Assembly (NCBI RefSeq): GCF_008271745.1 | Contig: NZ_VKKZ01000024.1 | Coordinates: 124,001-188,000, forward strand | Reading direction: 5' to 3' | DNA length: 64,000 nt | Origin: Rufibacter glacialis | Lineage (GTDB): Bacteria; Bacteroidota; Bacteroidia; Cytophagales; Hymenobacteraceae | Part shown: piece by piece, positions 1 through 8,218 of the stretch | How positions within the stretch are numbered: the first letter of the stretch is position 1 | How the letters are laid out: every line of letters starts with the position of its first letter | The notes under the pieces: model-generated | Database searches by the model: none | Told to the model about the DNA's origin: nothing | The model's input: the letters and a program-made list of their open reading frames with translations, nothing else | Program-made: the position numbers and the translations under genes

Positions 1-137
1 CGGCTTTTGGTCCTACCACCGCCCAGGCTGTGCGTGATGCCGGGTTAGAGCTTGACATTGAAGCCCCTATGCCCAATGCTCCTTCTATGACCGGGGCCAT
101 TGAGGTTTATATCCAACAACATTCTAAGAAAAAGTAA
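1..137 (+). CDS. hemD: Uroporphyrinogen-III synthase, C-terminal fragment
   Basis: Only the last 44 codons are present, read in the frame that starts at base 3 and ends at the TAA at 135-137. The peptide carries FGPTTAQAVRDAGL followed by IEAPMPNAPSMTGAIE, which is the typical C-terminal signature of HemD from Bacteroidota. HemD cyclises hydroxymethylbilane to uroporphyrinogen III in tetrapyrrole (haem) synthesis in the cytoplasm. The rest of the gene lies upstream of the window. The assignment rests on the recognisable tail only. Confidence 0.8.
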   Translation, partial: AFGPTTAQAVRDAGLELDIEAPMPNAPSMTGAIEVYIQQHSKKK

Positions 138-268
138 ACCTCAGCGTTACTTTTCCTTTATTTGTGCGTAGCAGGGCTAGGGTTGGTGAATTAACGTTAA
201 CTATTGGTAGTTAATAGATAATTTGTTAGCTTTTGCCAAAAGGCTCTTGAAGATCAAGGGACGGTTTA

Positions 269-1246
269 ATGCTGTACATGATGCGCAAATTTGGTTTCCT
301 GATATTCTTATTAGGGCTTTCTCTTCCCTTTGTGGGGCTGGCACAGCAGCTGCCGCAGTTTAGTCATTATGGTTTCAATGGGCAGTTCATAAGCCCGGCC
401 TACGCAGGAATAAAGGGCCAGACCGAACTGAACGTGTTGTACAGGTACCAGTGGTTGGGCTATAACGCTACCTTTGATACCGGAGGCTCCCCTCGTACGG
501 CATTGTTCACGGTTTCAGCGCCCGTGAGTTTCCTCAAAGGCGGGTTAGGGCTGGTGGTGATGAAAGATGAGATTGGGCCGGTAGATGTCTTCCATGCGCA
601 ATTAGCCTACTCCTATCACCTGGCTCTGGCGGGTGGTATCTTGGGTATCGGCCTGCAGGGAAATCTGACCAACATGAGCAAAGGAAGTTACCGGCCTAAT
701 GAGCCGGGTGACCCGAAGGTGCCCTTCAACAGCTCTGACCGTAAGTTTGACATGGGGGCAGGTTTGTGGTATCAGCATGAGAATTGGTACGCGGGTGCAG
801 GTGTCACCAACCTGTTAGGGGCGGCTTACCAATTTGAGAGCGAAACCAAAGATCTTGGCTACGGCACCGTCACTGCCGAGAAGCACCTGATGGTGACGGG
901 GGGGTACAACCTGGAACTTTCTGATGCCATAGACGTTACACCAACGGTATTACTAAAACAGGATTTAAATGCGGGGGTTACCTCTTTGGAAACAGGGGCA
1001 CGGGCAACGTTCAATGATAAATTTTGGGGTGGGGCCGGCTATCGTTTCGGCGAGGCCGTTACCGGGCTGTTGGGCGTTTACCTGTTAAAAGACAATGCCT
1101 TGAGTTTTGGGTACGCCTTTGACTATACCGCCGTAGGCACGCAGGCTAAAAGTGCCACCTCCCATGAGGTTATGCTAGGATACAAGTTGCCAAAACCTAG
1201 AAATAATACAAAGCCACCTATCAGAACCCCCCGCTACTTTTTCTAA
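269..1246 (+). CDS. PorP/SprF family type IX secretion membrane protein
   Basis: A 325-residue outer-membrane barrel protein. A signal peptide covers about residues 5-26 (FGFLIFLLGLSLPFVGLAQQ), followed by the family's opening LPQFSHYGFNGQFISPAYAG, close to the hallmark N-terminus of PorP/SprF. The C-terminus ends in an aromatic residue (RTPRYFF), as is usual for these proteins. Family knowledge: PorP/SprF proteins work with the T9SS and with surface substrates that carry type B sorting domains. It lies directly upstream of gldKLMN, as in many Bacteroidota, so it is probably the core PorP-type component. ATG codons at 269, 278 and 281 are all possible starts; the one at 281 gives the most compact signal peptide. 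A second family member lies at 52919-53872. Confidence 0.88.
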   Translation: MLYMMRKFGFLIFLLGLSLPFVGLAQQLPQFSHYGFNGQFISPAYAGIKGQTELNVLYRYQWLGYNATFDTGGSPRTALFTVSAPVSFLKGGLGLVVMKDEIGPVDVFHAQLAYSYHLALAGGILGIGLQGNLTNMSKGSYRPNEPGDPKVPFNSSDRKFDMGAGLWYQHENWYAGAGVTNLLGAAYQFESETKDLGYGTVTAEKHLMVTGGYNLELSDAIDVTPTVLLKQDLNAGVTSLETGARATFNDKFWGGAGYRFGEAVTGLLGVYLLKDNALSFGYAFDYTAVGTQAKSATSHEVMLGYKLPKPRNNTKPPIRTPRYFF

Positions 1247-1334
1247 ATCCCTACTTTTGAGTAATATGCATATGGCTAGCTTTGAGGGAATTGTTATCAA
1301 AATAAAATATTATTTTCTTTGGCTCGTTAGCTTA

Positions 1335-1363
1335 TTGATCTTCAAGAAAAAACACTAGTTTTG
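1335..1363 (+). promoter_or_regulatory. Candidate Bacteroidota promoter for gldKLMN
   Basis: A -7 type box TAGTTTTG (1356-1363) matches TAnnTTTG, with a TTG at 1335-1337 as a possible -33 element 18 bases upstream. It would give a leader of roughly 70 nt before gldK. This is a motif match only. Confidence 0.4.
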
Positions 1364-1443
1364 TTTTTTGAATAAGGACTTAACGTTACTATCTTCAAAA
1401 TTATACATGCTAAGCGGGAACGCTACTTTTTTCAATCAAGAAT

Positions 1444-2466
1444 ATGATTAAGTTTTTACAGTTTTCTGCCATTGCTCTAAGCGTAGTCTTGATGGCAGGT
1501 TGTGGTATGGGTAGAGATTCACAGGGTGATGTGATCGGGGCAGAAGACCGCCCAGAATTCAATCCTCAGGAAATTCCTTATGGAATGGTGGCCTGCCCAG
1601 GTGGTACTTTTCATATGGGGCAGACGGATCAAGATATCGCCGCCAGCATGTCTAACATGAACAAGCAGGTAACCATTGGTGGGTTCTACATGGATGAGAC
1701 GGAGATCACCAACAATGAATACCGTCAGTTCGTGGATGCGATCCGTCAGGACTCACTGGATATTCTGGGCGAGGAGTTTGTCATGACCCAACTGTATCCA
1801 GATACCACCGTTTGGGTGAAGGACTTCACCTACCACATGGGTGATCCTCTGATGGAGTATTACTTCTCCCATCCGGCGTTTGATGACTTCCCCGTAGTAG
1901 GGGTTGACTGGTTTGCCGCCAAGTACTTCAACAACTGGAGAACCAAGCATAAGAATAACTACAATGTAGAAAGCGGCATGGCGCCAATGCCTAGCTTCCG
2001 GTTGCCTTCTGAGGCTGAGTGGGAGTATGCAGCCCGTGGCGGCCGTGACCTGGCAACCTATCCTTGGGGTGGCCCTTACCTGCGTAACGCCAAAGGTTGT
2101 ATGCTGGCTAACTTCAAGCCAGGCCGTGGTGACTACTACAGCGACGGTTTCACATATACTGCCCCAGTAGGACAATATTATCCTAATGATTTTGGTTTAT
2201 ATGATATGGCCGGAAACGTGGCTGAGTGGTGTGAAGACGCTTATTCAGAGGCTACTGTGCCATTGGTGTGGGACTTGAACCCTACCTACTATAATGACAA
2301 TGAGCCCCGCAAGATTGTTCGTGGTGGATCTTGGAAAGACATCGCCCACTTCCTGGAGACGGGGGTGCGTAACTTTGAATACCAAGATTCTGCCCGCTCC
2401 TTCATCGGTTTCCGTAGCGCCATGATTTACATTGGACGTTCTTCTGACTTTGACTTAGGAAGATAG
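1444..2466 (+). CDS. gldK: Gliding motility / T9SS lipoprotein GldK (PorK)
   Basis: A 340-residue lipoprotein. Its signal peptide ends in the lipobox LMAGC with the acylated cysteine at residue 20. The body is a formylglycine-generating-enzyme/sulfatase-modifying (FGE) fold, seen in GGTFHMGQT, DETEITNNEYRQFV, RLPSEAEWEYAARGG, the WGG and GNVAEWCEDAY motifs and IVRGGSWKD near the C-terminus. In the T9SS, GldK/PorK forms a periplasmic ring with GldN under the outer membrane; the FGE fold is structural rather than catalytic. It is the first gene of gldK-gldL-gldM-gldN, 79 nt upstream of gldL. At 340 residues it is shorter than some GldK proteins, but the fold motifs run to the end, so it looks intact. 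Confidence 0.95.
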   Translation: MIKFLQFSAIALSVVLMAGCGMGRDSQGDVIGAEDRPEFNPQEIPYGMVACPGGTFHMGQTDQDIAASMSNMNKQVTIGGFYMDETEITNNEYRQFVDAIRQDSLDILGEEFVMTQLYPDTTVWVKDFTYHMGDPLMEYYFSHPAFDDFPVVGVDWFAAKYFNNWRTKHKNNYNVESGMAPMPSFRLPSEAEWEYAARGGRDLATYPWGGPYLRNAKGCMLANFKPGRGDYYSDGFTYTAPVGQYYPNDFGLYDMAGNVAEWCEDAYSEATVPLVWDLNPTYYNDNEPRKIVRGGSWKDIAHFLETGVRNFEYQDSARSFIGFRSAMIYIGRSSDFDLGR

Positions 2467-2545
2467 TCTTTTGATAATATTTAATTAGTGCTATATTGAA
2501 TTTATTTCTGAACCCAAATACTTACAAACTAAATCCTTCCAAAAA

Positions 2546-3343
2546 ATGAGTAAATCTAGAGGCAACTTCTTCTACGATAAGGTGATGCCAAAAATCTATG
2601 GTATTGGTGCTGCAGTAGTGATTGTAGGAGCTTTGTTTAAAATACTCCACTTGAACGGTGCCAACGAGATGCTGATTGTGGGTCTCGGAACAGAAGCCAT
2701 TATCTTTTTCCTGAGTGCGTTCCAGCCTAACCCTCCGCATGAGCCAGAGTGGGAGCGGGTATATCCTCAATTGCGTGATGACTACAACGGTCCGCTTCCT
2801 ACCGTGCCTGCCGCTGCCGCTGGTCCTTCTATCACCGGTGACTTAGATAAAATGCTGCGTGACGCCAACGTGACGCCAGCCACTATCAGTTCTTTGGGCC
2901 AAGGCTTGAACAGATTGAGCGAGACCACTGCCCAGATCTCTGATTTGACAGACGCAACCGTTGCCACCAAAGAGTATGCAGCGCGTGTAAGAACCGCTAC
3001 CGGTTCCCTTGACAAGATCAACGAAGCCTATGGAACTACCTTGCAGGTGGTGTCACAGATGGCAAACGCCACGGCAGATACCCAGGCCTACAATGCCCAG
3101 GTACAGCAGGTAACCAAGAACTTAGGCGCTTTGAACGCTGTCTATGAAATGGAGCTTCAGGATGCCAACAACCACCTGAAATCTATCAACAAGTTCTACG
3201 GCAGCATCACCAACGCTATGGAGAACCTGACCCAGGCCAGCCGTGAAACTGAACAATTCAAAGAAGAGGTAACCAACCTAACTAAGAATCTCCATTCATT
3301 AAACAACGTGTATGGCAACATGTTAAATGCCATGAGAGGATAA
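2546..3343 (+). CDS. gldL: Gliding motility / T9SS motor protein GldL
   Basis: A 265-residue inner-membrane protein. Two transmembrane helices occur near the N-terminus (about 16-36 and 42-60), followed by a long cytoplasmic region rich in repeated helical segments (LNAVYEMELQ, LNSVYG-like repeats). GldL and GldM form the proton-driven motor of the T9SS and of gliding. Glu50, in GTEAIIFFLSAF of the second helix, corresponds to the conserved membrane glutamate implicated in proton coupling in F. johnsoniae GldL. The conserved repeats ending near MLNAMRG argue that the C-terminus is complete. It lies 59 nt upstream of gldM. Confidence 0.96.
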   Translation: MSKSRGNFFYDKVMPKIYGIGAAVVIVGALFKILHLNGANEMLIVGLGTEAIIFFLSAFQPNPPHEPEWERVYPQLRDDYNGPLPTVPAAAAGPSITGDLDKMLRDANVTPATISSLGQGLNRLSETTAQISDLTDATVATKEYAARVRTATGSLDKINEAYGTTLQVVSQMANATADTQAYNAQVQQVTKNLGALNAVYEMELQDANNHLKSINKFYGSITNAMENLTQASRETEQFKEEVTNLTKNLHSLNNVYGNMLNAMRG

Positions 3344-3402
3344 TCTCTGCCAATCCTCTATTTAATTAAGGTTAACTAATAAAGTAAACACTATAGGATA
3401 TT

Positions 3403-4992
3403 ATGGCTGGAGGAAAAGAGACGCCACGGCAAAAGATGATCGGGATGATGTATCTCGTTCTGACGGCGCTGTTGGCATTGAACGTAAGCTCTGCAATACT
3501 TTTAAAATTTCAGTTTATTGACGCCAGCTTAATGGAGGTGAACAATAAAACTGTTTCAGATAACAAAGGAGCGGTAAAAGGTATTCAAGCAGCGGTAGCG
3601 GAAGGTGCCAGCACTGCCAAAGACAAGCAGGTAGTGGAGCAAGCACAGCAAGTAAGTGCTAAAACCGCTGAAATGGTCGCGTTCATCCGTGGATTGCGCA
3701 CTGAATTGGAACAAGCTACTGGTGGAAAAGACGAAGAAGGAAACTATAAGAAACCAGAAGCCAACGAGATTGTAAACGAAGTAATGATTGGCGGCCTGAA
3801 AAAAGGCAAAGGGTATGAATTAGAAGCAAAACTGAACCAGTACGCTGAATTTTTACGCCCGTTCAACCCTAAAATGCCTCAGAAGCTGGCCATGAGCGGC
3901 TCTGAAGACCCACGAGTAGCCAACAACAAAGACCAACGCAGAAAGAACTTCGCGCAGTTGAACTTTGAAGAAACCCCTATGGTAGCCGCTTTGGCTACCT
4001 TGGCTCAGAAAGAGTCTGAAGTGCTGAAGTATGAAGCAGAGACCTTATCATTACTGGCTCAGAAAGTAGGGGCAGATATCATCAAGTTTGAGAACATCTT
4101 CGCTATGGCCAGTGCTGAGTCTAAGACGGTAGCGGCTGGTACTAAATACAGAGCAGAAATGTTCCTGGCTGCCTCTTCAGATGCGGTGACTCCTACTATG
4201 TCTGTTGACGGAAGATCTATTCCGGTAAAAGGCGGAAAAGGTACCATTGAGTTCACGGCTACTGCTGGTAACTATGACTCTGAAGGAAACGCGAAGAAGA
4301 CTTGGAGAGGCCAGGTGCGTTTCCGTCAGGCAAGCGGCCGTGATACCACCTTTACCGTGACCCAAGATTACGTAGTGGCAAAGCCGGTAATGCAGATCCA
4401 GTCTGCCTCTATCAACTCTTTGTACTTCAACTGCGGAAACGAACTGAGTGTTCAGGTGCCGGCCTTAGGTGCGGTGTATGATCCTTCTTTCTCTGCCTCA
4501 GGGGCAACCGTGGTAAAAGGAGCTAAGAAAGGATTCTTAACCCTTATTCCTACGTCAAGACAAGTAAGACTGAACGTAAGCAGCGGTGGAAACGCCATTG
4601 GTTCACAGGAGTTCACCGTGAAACTGGTCCCAAGACCAAGGGTGGTTGCCTATGCCAATGGCCGTCCGGTTGATGTGGTGAAAGGAATGGCAGCACCAGG
4701 ACCACGTGTGTTGGAAGTGAGAGCCGTTGCAGACGAAAGTTTTAAAAACCAATTGCCTAAGGATGCCCGTTACAGAGTAACCCAATATACGGTTTACCTG
4801 GTGCGTGGTAGCCGCCCCGTAGGCTCAGTAGCAGGCAACGGCCCAACTGTAAGCTTGGGTAACCTAGCTGCTCAGGCCCGTCCGGGAGACCGGATTGCCG
4901 TAGACGTTAAAGAAATACGTAGAATGAACTATCGTGATCAGCAGGAAGTTGTACCTTCTGATAACTCTAGTATCAACATTCAGCTTAACTAG
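3403..4992 (+). CDS. gldM: Gliding motility / T9SS motor protein GldM
   Basis: A 529-residue protein with one N-terminal transmembrane helix (about 12-35, MIGMMYLVLTALLALNVSSA) and a large periplasmic region. The N-terminus AGGKETPRQKMIGMMYLVLTALLALNVS is strongly characteristic of GldM. Arg9 lies just before the helix at the position of the conserved arginine that faces the GldL helices. The periplasmic part should form the four-domain rod that reaches the GldK-GldN ring. The length fits the family. It ends 22 nt before gldN, consistent with cotranscription. Confidence 0.96.
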   Translation: MAGGKETPRQKMIGMMYLVLTALLALNVSSAILLKFQFIDASLMEVNNKTVSDNKGAVKGIQAAVAEGASTAKDKQVVEQAQQVSAKTAEMVAFIRGLRTELEQATGGKDEEGNYKKPEANEIVNEVMIGGLKKGKGYELEAKLNQYAEFLRPFNPKMPQKLAMSGSEDPRVANNKDQRRKNFAQLNFEETPMVAALATLAQKESEVLKYEAETLSLLAQKVGADIIKFENIFAMASAESKTVAAGTKYRAEMFLAASSDAVTPTMSVDGRSIPVKGGKGTIEFTATAGNYDSEGNAKKTWRGQVRFRQASGRDTTFTVTQDYVVAKPVMQIQSASINSLYFNCGNELSVQVPALGAVYDPSFSASGATVVKGAKKGFLTLIPTSRQVRLNVSSGGNAIGSQEFTVKLVPRPRVVAYANGRPVDVVKGMAAPGPRVLEVRAVADESFKNQLPKDARYRVTQYTVYLVRGSRPVGSVAGNGPTVSLGNLAAQARPGDRIAVDVKEIRRMNYRDQQEVVPSDNSSINIQLN

Positions 4993-5014
4993 TAAGAATA
5001 TTTTTCTTAGTATC

Positions 5015-6052
5015 ATGAAGAAATTAATTGTGTTGGGTTTAGCGGGTTTGCTTAGCATGCCGGTTGTTAGTATGGCGCAAAAGCGTACTACTAAGAAGTC
5101 AACTACTTCTGCGCAGAAAGCACAGCAAAGTGCGGCCGCTCAGGCTGCGGCTGAGAAAAAACGCCAGGAAGAGTTAGCTATGCAACAAGAAATGCAGAAG
5201 CAAGCTGAGATGGTACAGGCAAGAATGGACAGCTCTCTGGCTGCCCCTGCGTCGGCTAGACCTATCCCGGCCTCTGATGTGATGTTCAAGAAAACGGTTT
5301 GGAGAGCGGTGGATTTGCGCGAGAAGCAAAACCGCCCTATGTTCTCTAACGGGAAACAAATCACTAAACTGATCACAGAAGCGGTAAAAAGAGGTGAGTT
5401 ACAAGCCTACCGGTCAGACACCCTGAACACGCCAATTCCTGCCCAGGAGTTCTTTGCGAACATGACCCCCGCTGAAACCAGCGGCGGGTTAACGGAGGCA
5501 GAGAAAGCAGCCGGTTTTGATACCCCTGCGGCAGTAGAGGATGATGGTTGGGGAACACCTGCTCCGGCAAAGAAACCCGCCGCTACTACCAAGAAAACAG
5601 GTACTGCTGCTCCAGCTGTAGCCGTGACTTCTGGTAATGAGCTTCTTCCTAATGAGCTTTATAAATTAGAGATCAAAGAAGACGTGATATTTGATAAGAA
5701 ACGTTCAAGACTTTATCATGATATCCAGGCTATTACCTTGGTGATGCCAGCAAAATACAACAGCCTTGGGTTTGAGAAACCAATTGCTTCTTTCAAATAC
5801 AGCGATTTAGCCAGGGTTTTCAGAGCCCATCCAGAGGAGGCAATTTGGTTCAACGCGCAGAATGATGCGCAGCACAAGAACCTGGCAGACGCCTTTGACC
5901 TGTGGTTGTTCAGCTCTTACATCACCAAAGTATCTAATGTCAATGATGCTCGTTTAGAGGAGCAATATGGTGCTGGCAAAAAAGGCTTATTAGCTGCCCA
6001 GCAAGCCATGGAAGAACTCATTGAGTTTGAGTACAGCTTGTGGAGCTACTAG
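5015..6052 (+). CDS. gldN: Gliding motility / T9SS protein GldN (PorN)
   Basis: A 345-residue periplasmic protein that forms the ring complex with GldK. I chose the ATG at 5015 because it starts a clean signal peptide (KKLIVLGLAGLLSMPVVSMAQ); an in-frame extension back to 4934 would overlap gldM and has no signal-like start. An Ala/Gln/Lys-rich coiled segment follows (about 25-65). The family core starts at about SARPIPASDVMFKKTVWRAVDLREKQN and holds the motif NELYKLEIKEDVIFDKKRSRL. A low-complexity Ala/Pro/Thr insert lies at about residues 165-205 (PAPAKKPAATTKKTGTAAPA). It is the last gene of the gld operon and is followed by a terminator. Confidence 0.94.
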   Translation: MKKLIVLGLAGLLSMPVVSMAQKRTTKKSTTSAQKAQQSAAAQAAAEKKRQEELAMQQEMQKQAEMVQARMDSSLAAPASARPIPASDVMFKKTVWRAVDLREKQNRPMFSNGKQITKLITEAVKRGELQAYRSDTLNTPIPAQEFFANMTPAETSGGLTEAEKAAGFDTPAAVEDDGWGTPAPAKKPAATTKKTGTAAPAVAVTSGNELLPNELYKLEIKEDVIFDKKRSRLYHDIQAITLVMPAKYNSLGFEKPIASFKYSDLARVFRAHPEEAIWFNAQNDAQHKNLADAFDLWLFSSYITKVSNVNDARLEEQYGAGKKGLLAAQQAMEELIEFEYSLWSY

Positions 6053-6070
6053 TAGTTTTAAGCATACAAT

Positions 6071-6104
6071 AAAAAAAGGAGGTCCTAAACGGCCTCCTTT
6101 TTTT
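6071..6104 (+). terminator. Rho-independent terminator after gldN
   Basis: The stem GGAGGTC/GGCCTCC with loop CTAAAC is flanked by a 7-base A run on the left and a T run on the right, so it could work in both directions. It lies 19 nt after the gldN stop. Confidence 0.85.
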
Positions 6105-6397
6105 GTGCCCCTTGGTTTGGTGAAAGGCGATTATTGAAATTCAGGCAGAACAGATTCTTATAGGGGTAATCCCTTGTGGTTGCCCCTTCTGCGCACCATC
6201 AAGAGCAATCAGAAGGGATTGCCCCCACACCTGAAAAACCTCTAGAAAAGTCAAAAGGAATTCCCCATTTAAAGCCTGTTTTTGGAAAAGCAACCTTTAA
6301 ATAGAAGGTAATGCTCGTGAGTAGAAGCAGAAAAGTGAAGGGACGATTTATTGTTTAGGGGGCGTTTTCAGAAAAACAGAACCAAATTAGCTGGTTT
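6105..6397. other. Intergenic region between convergent gldN and uvrC
   Basis: I see no gene here. The region holds one copy of the 36-bp palindromic repeat family (6267-6302), listed separately. Confidence 0.6.
6267..6302 (+). repeat. 36-bp palindromic repeat, copy 1
   Basis: It has perfect 8-bp terminal arms ATTTAAAG/CTTTAAAT and the family core CCTGTTTTTGGAAAA. It lies between the convergent genes gldN and uvrC, 96 bp beyond the uvrC stop. Confidence 0.7.
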
Positions 6398-8203
6398 CTA
6401 TTTAGCGGTCTGGCCGAAGTACTCCATCAACAGGCGGGTCTTGCTTTTGCCTATCTCCTGTTCCAGTTCCTGCTGCGAAAGCTCCGCGATCTTTTTGACT
6501 GATTTGAACTTGCTAAGCAGTTTCTCTGCGGTGGCTGGTCCTAAGCCTTTGACTTTGGTGAGCTCGGTCTGCAGGGTGCCCGCGTCCCGCAGGGAACGGT
6601 GGAACGTAATCCCGAACCGGTGGGCCTCGTTGCGGAGGCGCTGGATGAGCTTGAGGGTCTCAGACTTTTTATCAATGTAGAGCGGAAGCGTATCACCAGG
6701 GTAGAAGATCTCCTCCAGGCGTTTGGCAATACTGACAATGGCTACCTGACCGTAGATGCCCAGGTCTTTCAGGGCTTTCACGGCCATGCCTAGCTGCCCC
6801 TTGCCCCCGTCAATGATAATGAGTTGGGGCAGTGAGGCCCCTTCTTCTATAAGCCGACGGTACCGGCGGGTCACTACCTCATACATAGAGGCAAAATCAT
6901 CTGGGCCCACTACCGTCTTGATATGGAAGTGGCGGTAATCTTTCTTAGAAGGCTTGGCGTTGCGGAAACATACCATAGAGGCCACCGGGTTGTCTCCCTG
7001 AAAGTTGGAGTTGTCAAAGCACTCAATGTGTTTGGGTAGCTCCGTGAGGCGCAGATCGCGTTTCATGGTTTCCATGATCCTGACCTCATTGCTGTCTTTG
7101 GATTTGTCCTGCATGCTTTCTTTCTCTTTCCGCAGGTAGAGGGCGTTCTTGAGGGAAAGGTTCAGCAGTTTCCGTTTGTCGCCAATCTGGGGCACGGCAA
7201 TGGTGATGTTTTCCAGGGGAAGGGTGAGGCCTTCAATGTTCACCAAAATCTCCTTGGAGTTGCTTTCAAAATCCTGGCGCAGTTGCATGATCATAGACGC
7301 CAGAATCTCCTGGTCCGTCTCTTCCAGTTTCTTCTGCAGTTCCAGCGACTGGGTGCCAATCACTGAGCCGTTCATCACCTTCAGGTAATTGATAAAGGCG
7401 CACTTCTCATTGGAGGTGATGGTGAACACATCAATGTTGGTCAAGGTGTGGCTCACCACCGTAGACTTGGCCTGGAAGTCATCCAGCAGGTCCAGCTTCT
7501 GTTTGAACTGGTGGGCTAACTCATACTGGTAATCAGCGGCGGCGGCAGACATGGCCTCCTTGAAGTAGTTCTTAGCTACCGCCAGGTTTCCTGAAAGGAT
7601 GTTCCTTATCTGCTGAATGTGTTCATTGTATTGGCTCTCGTCATACAAGCCTTCACAAGGGCCTTTGCAGTTGCCAATGTGGTACTCCAGGCACACCTTG
7701 AATTTACCGGCCTCTATATTCGTTTGGCTCAGGTTATAGCTGCAGGTACGCAGAGGGTATAAAGTCCTGATCAGCTCCAGTACCACGTACATGCTGGTGC
7801 CACTGGGGTAAGGTCCAAAGTAGCGGGAACCATCATTAAGCTTATTGCGGGTACTGAGCACCCTAGGGAACCGCTCATTGGTGATGCACAGGTACGGGTA
7901 CGTTTTACCATCCTTTAAAAGGATGTTGTATTTAGGCTGATGCTGCTTGATGAGGTTGTTCTCCAGCAAGAAAGCATCAGCCTCACTGTCTACAATGGTA
8001 AACTCAATGCGCTTGATCTGCGAGATGAGCTTAAGCGTCTTCTTGTTGTGCTGCTTAGAGGAATTGAAATAAGAGCTTACCCGTTTCCGGATGTCAATGG
8101 CCTTGCCCACATAGATGATGCCCTTGTCATCATAGTACTTATAGATGCCCGGGCGATGGGGCAAGTGCTTTAGTTGCTCTCTGATTGTTTCCTCCACAGC
8201 CAT
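6398..8203 (-). CDS. uvrC: Excinuclease ABC subunit C
   Basis: A 601-residue nucleotide excision repair nuclease, the dual-incision subunit that acts with UvrA and UvrB. Domains in order: GIY-YIG nuclease (about 15-95, with PGIYKYYDDKGIIYVGKA), a cysteine-containing segment (CSYNLSQTNIEAGKFKVCLEYHIGNCKGPC), a UVR/UvrB-binding region, the RNase H-like endonuclease half (ECFDNSNFQGDNPVASMVCF, then IIDGGKGQLGMAVKAL and HRFGITFHR) and a C-terminal helix-hairpin-helix pair (VKGLGPATAEKLLSKF). Length and motif order are normal. It begins with ATG, 15 nt downstream of the penicillin-binding protein gene, and is probably cotranscribed with it. Confidence 0.97.
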   Translation of the reverse strand: MAVEETIREQLKHLPHRPGIYKYYDDKGIIYVGKAIDIRKRVSSYFNSSKQHNKKTLKLISQIKRIEFTIVDSEADAFLLENNLIKQHQPKYNILLKDGKTYPYLCITNERFPRVLSTRNKLNDGSRYFGPYPSGTSMYVVLELIRTLYPLRTCSYNLSQTNIEAGKFKVCLEYHIGNCKGPCEGLYDESQYNEHIQQIRNILSGNLAVAKNYFKEAMSAAAADYQYELAHQFKQKLDLLDDFQAKSTVVSHTLTNIDVFTITSNEKCAFINYLKVMNGSVIGTQSLELQKKLEETDQEILASMIMQLRQDFESNSKEILVNIEGLTLPLENITIAVPQIGDKRKLLNLSLKNALYLRKEKESMQDKSKDSNEVRIMETMKRDLRLTELPKHIECFDNSNFQGDNPVASMVCFRNAKPSKKDYRHFHIKTVVGPDDFASMYEVVTRRYRRLIEEGASLPQLIIIDGGKGQLGMAVKALKDLGIYGQVAIVSIAKRLEEIFYPGDTLPLYIDKKSETLKLIQRLRNEAHRFGITFHRSLRDAGTLQTELTKVKGLGPATAEKLLSKFKSVKKIAELSQQELEQEIGKSKTRLLMEYFGQTAK

Positions 8204-8218
8204 AACAATTCTTCTTCC

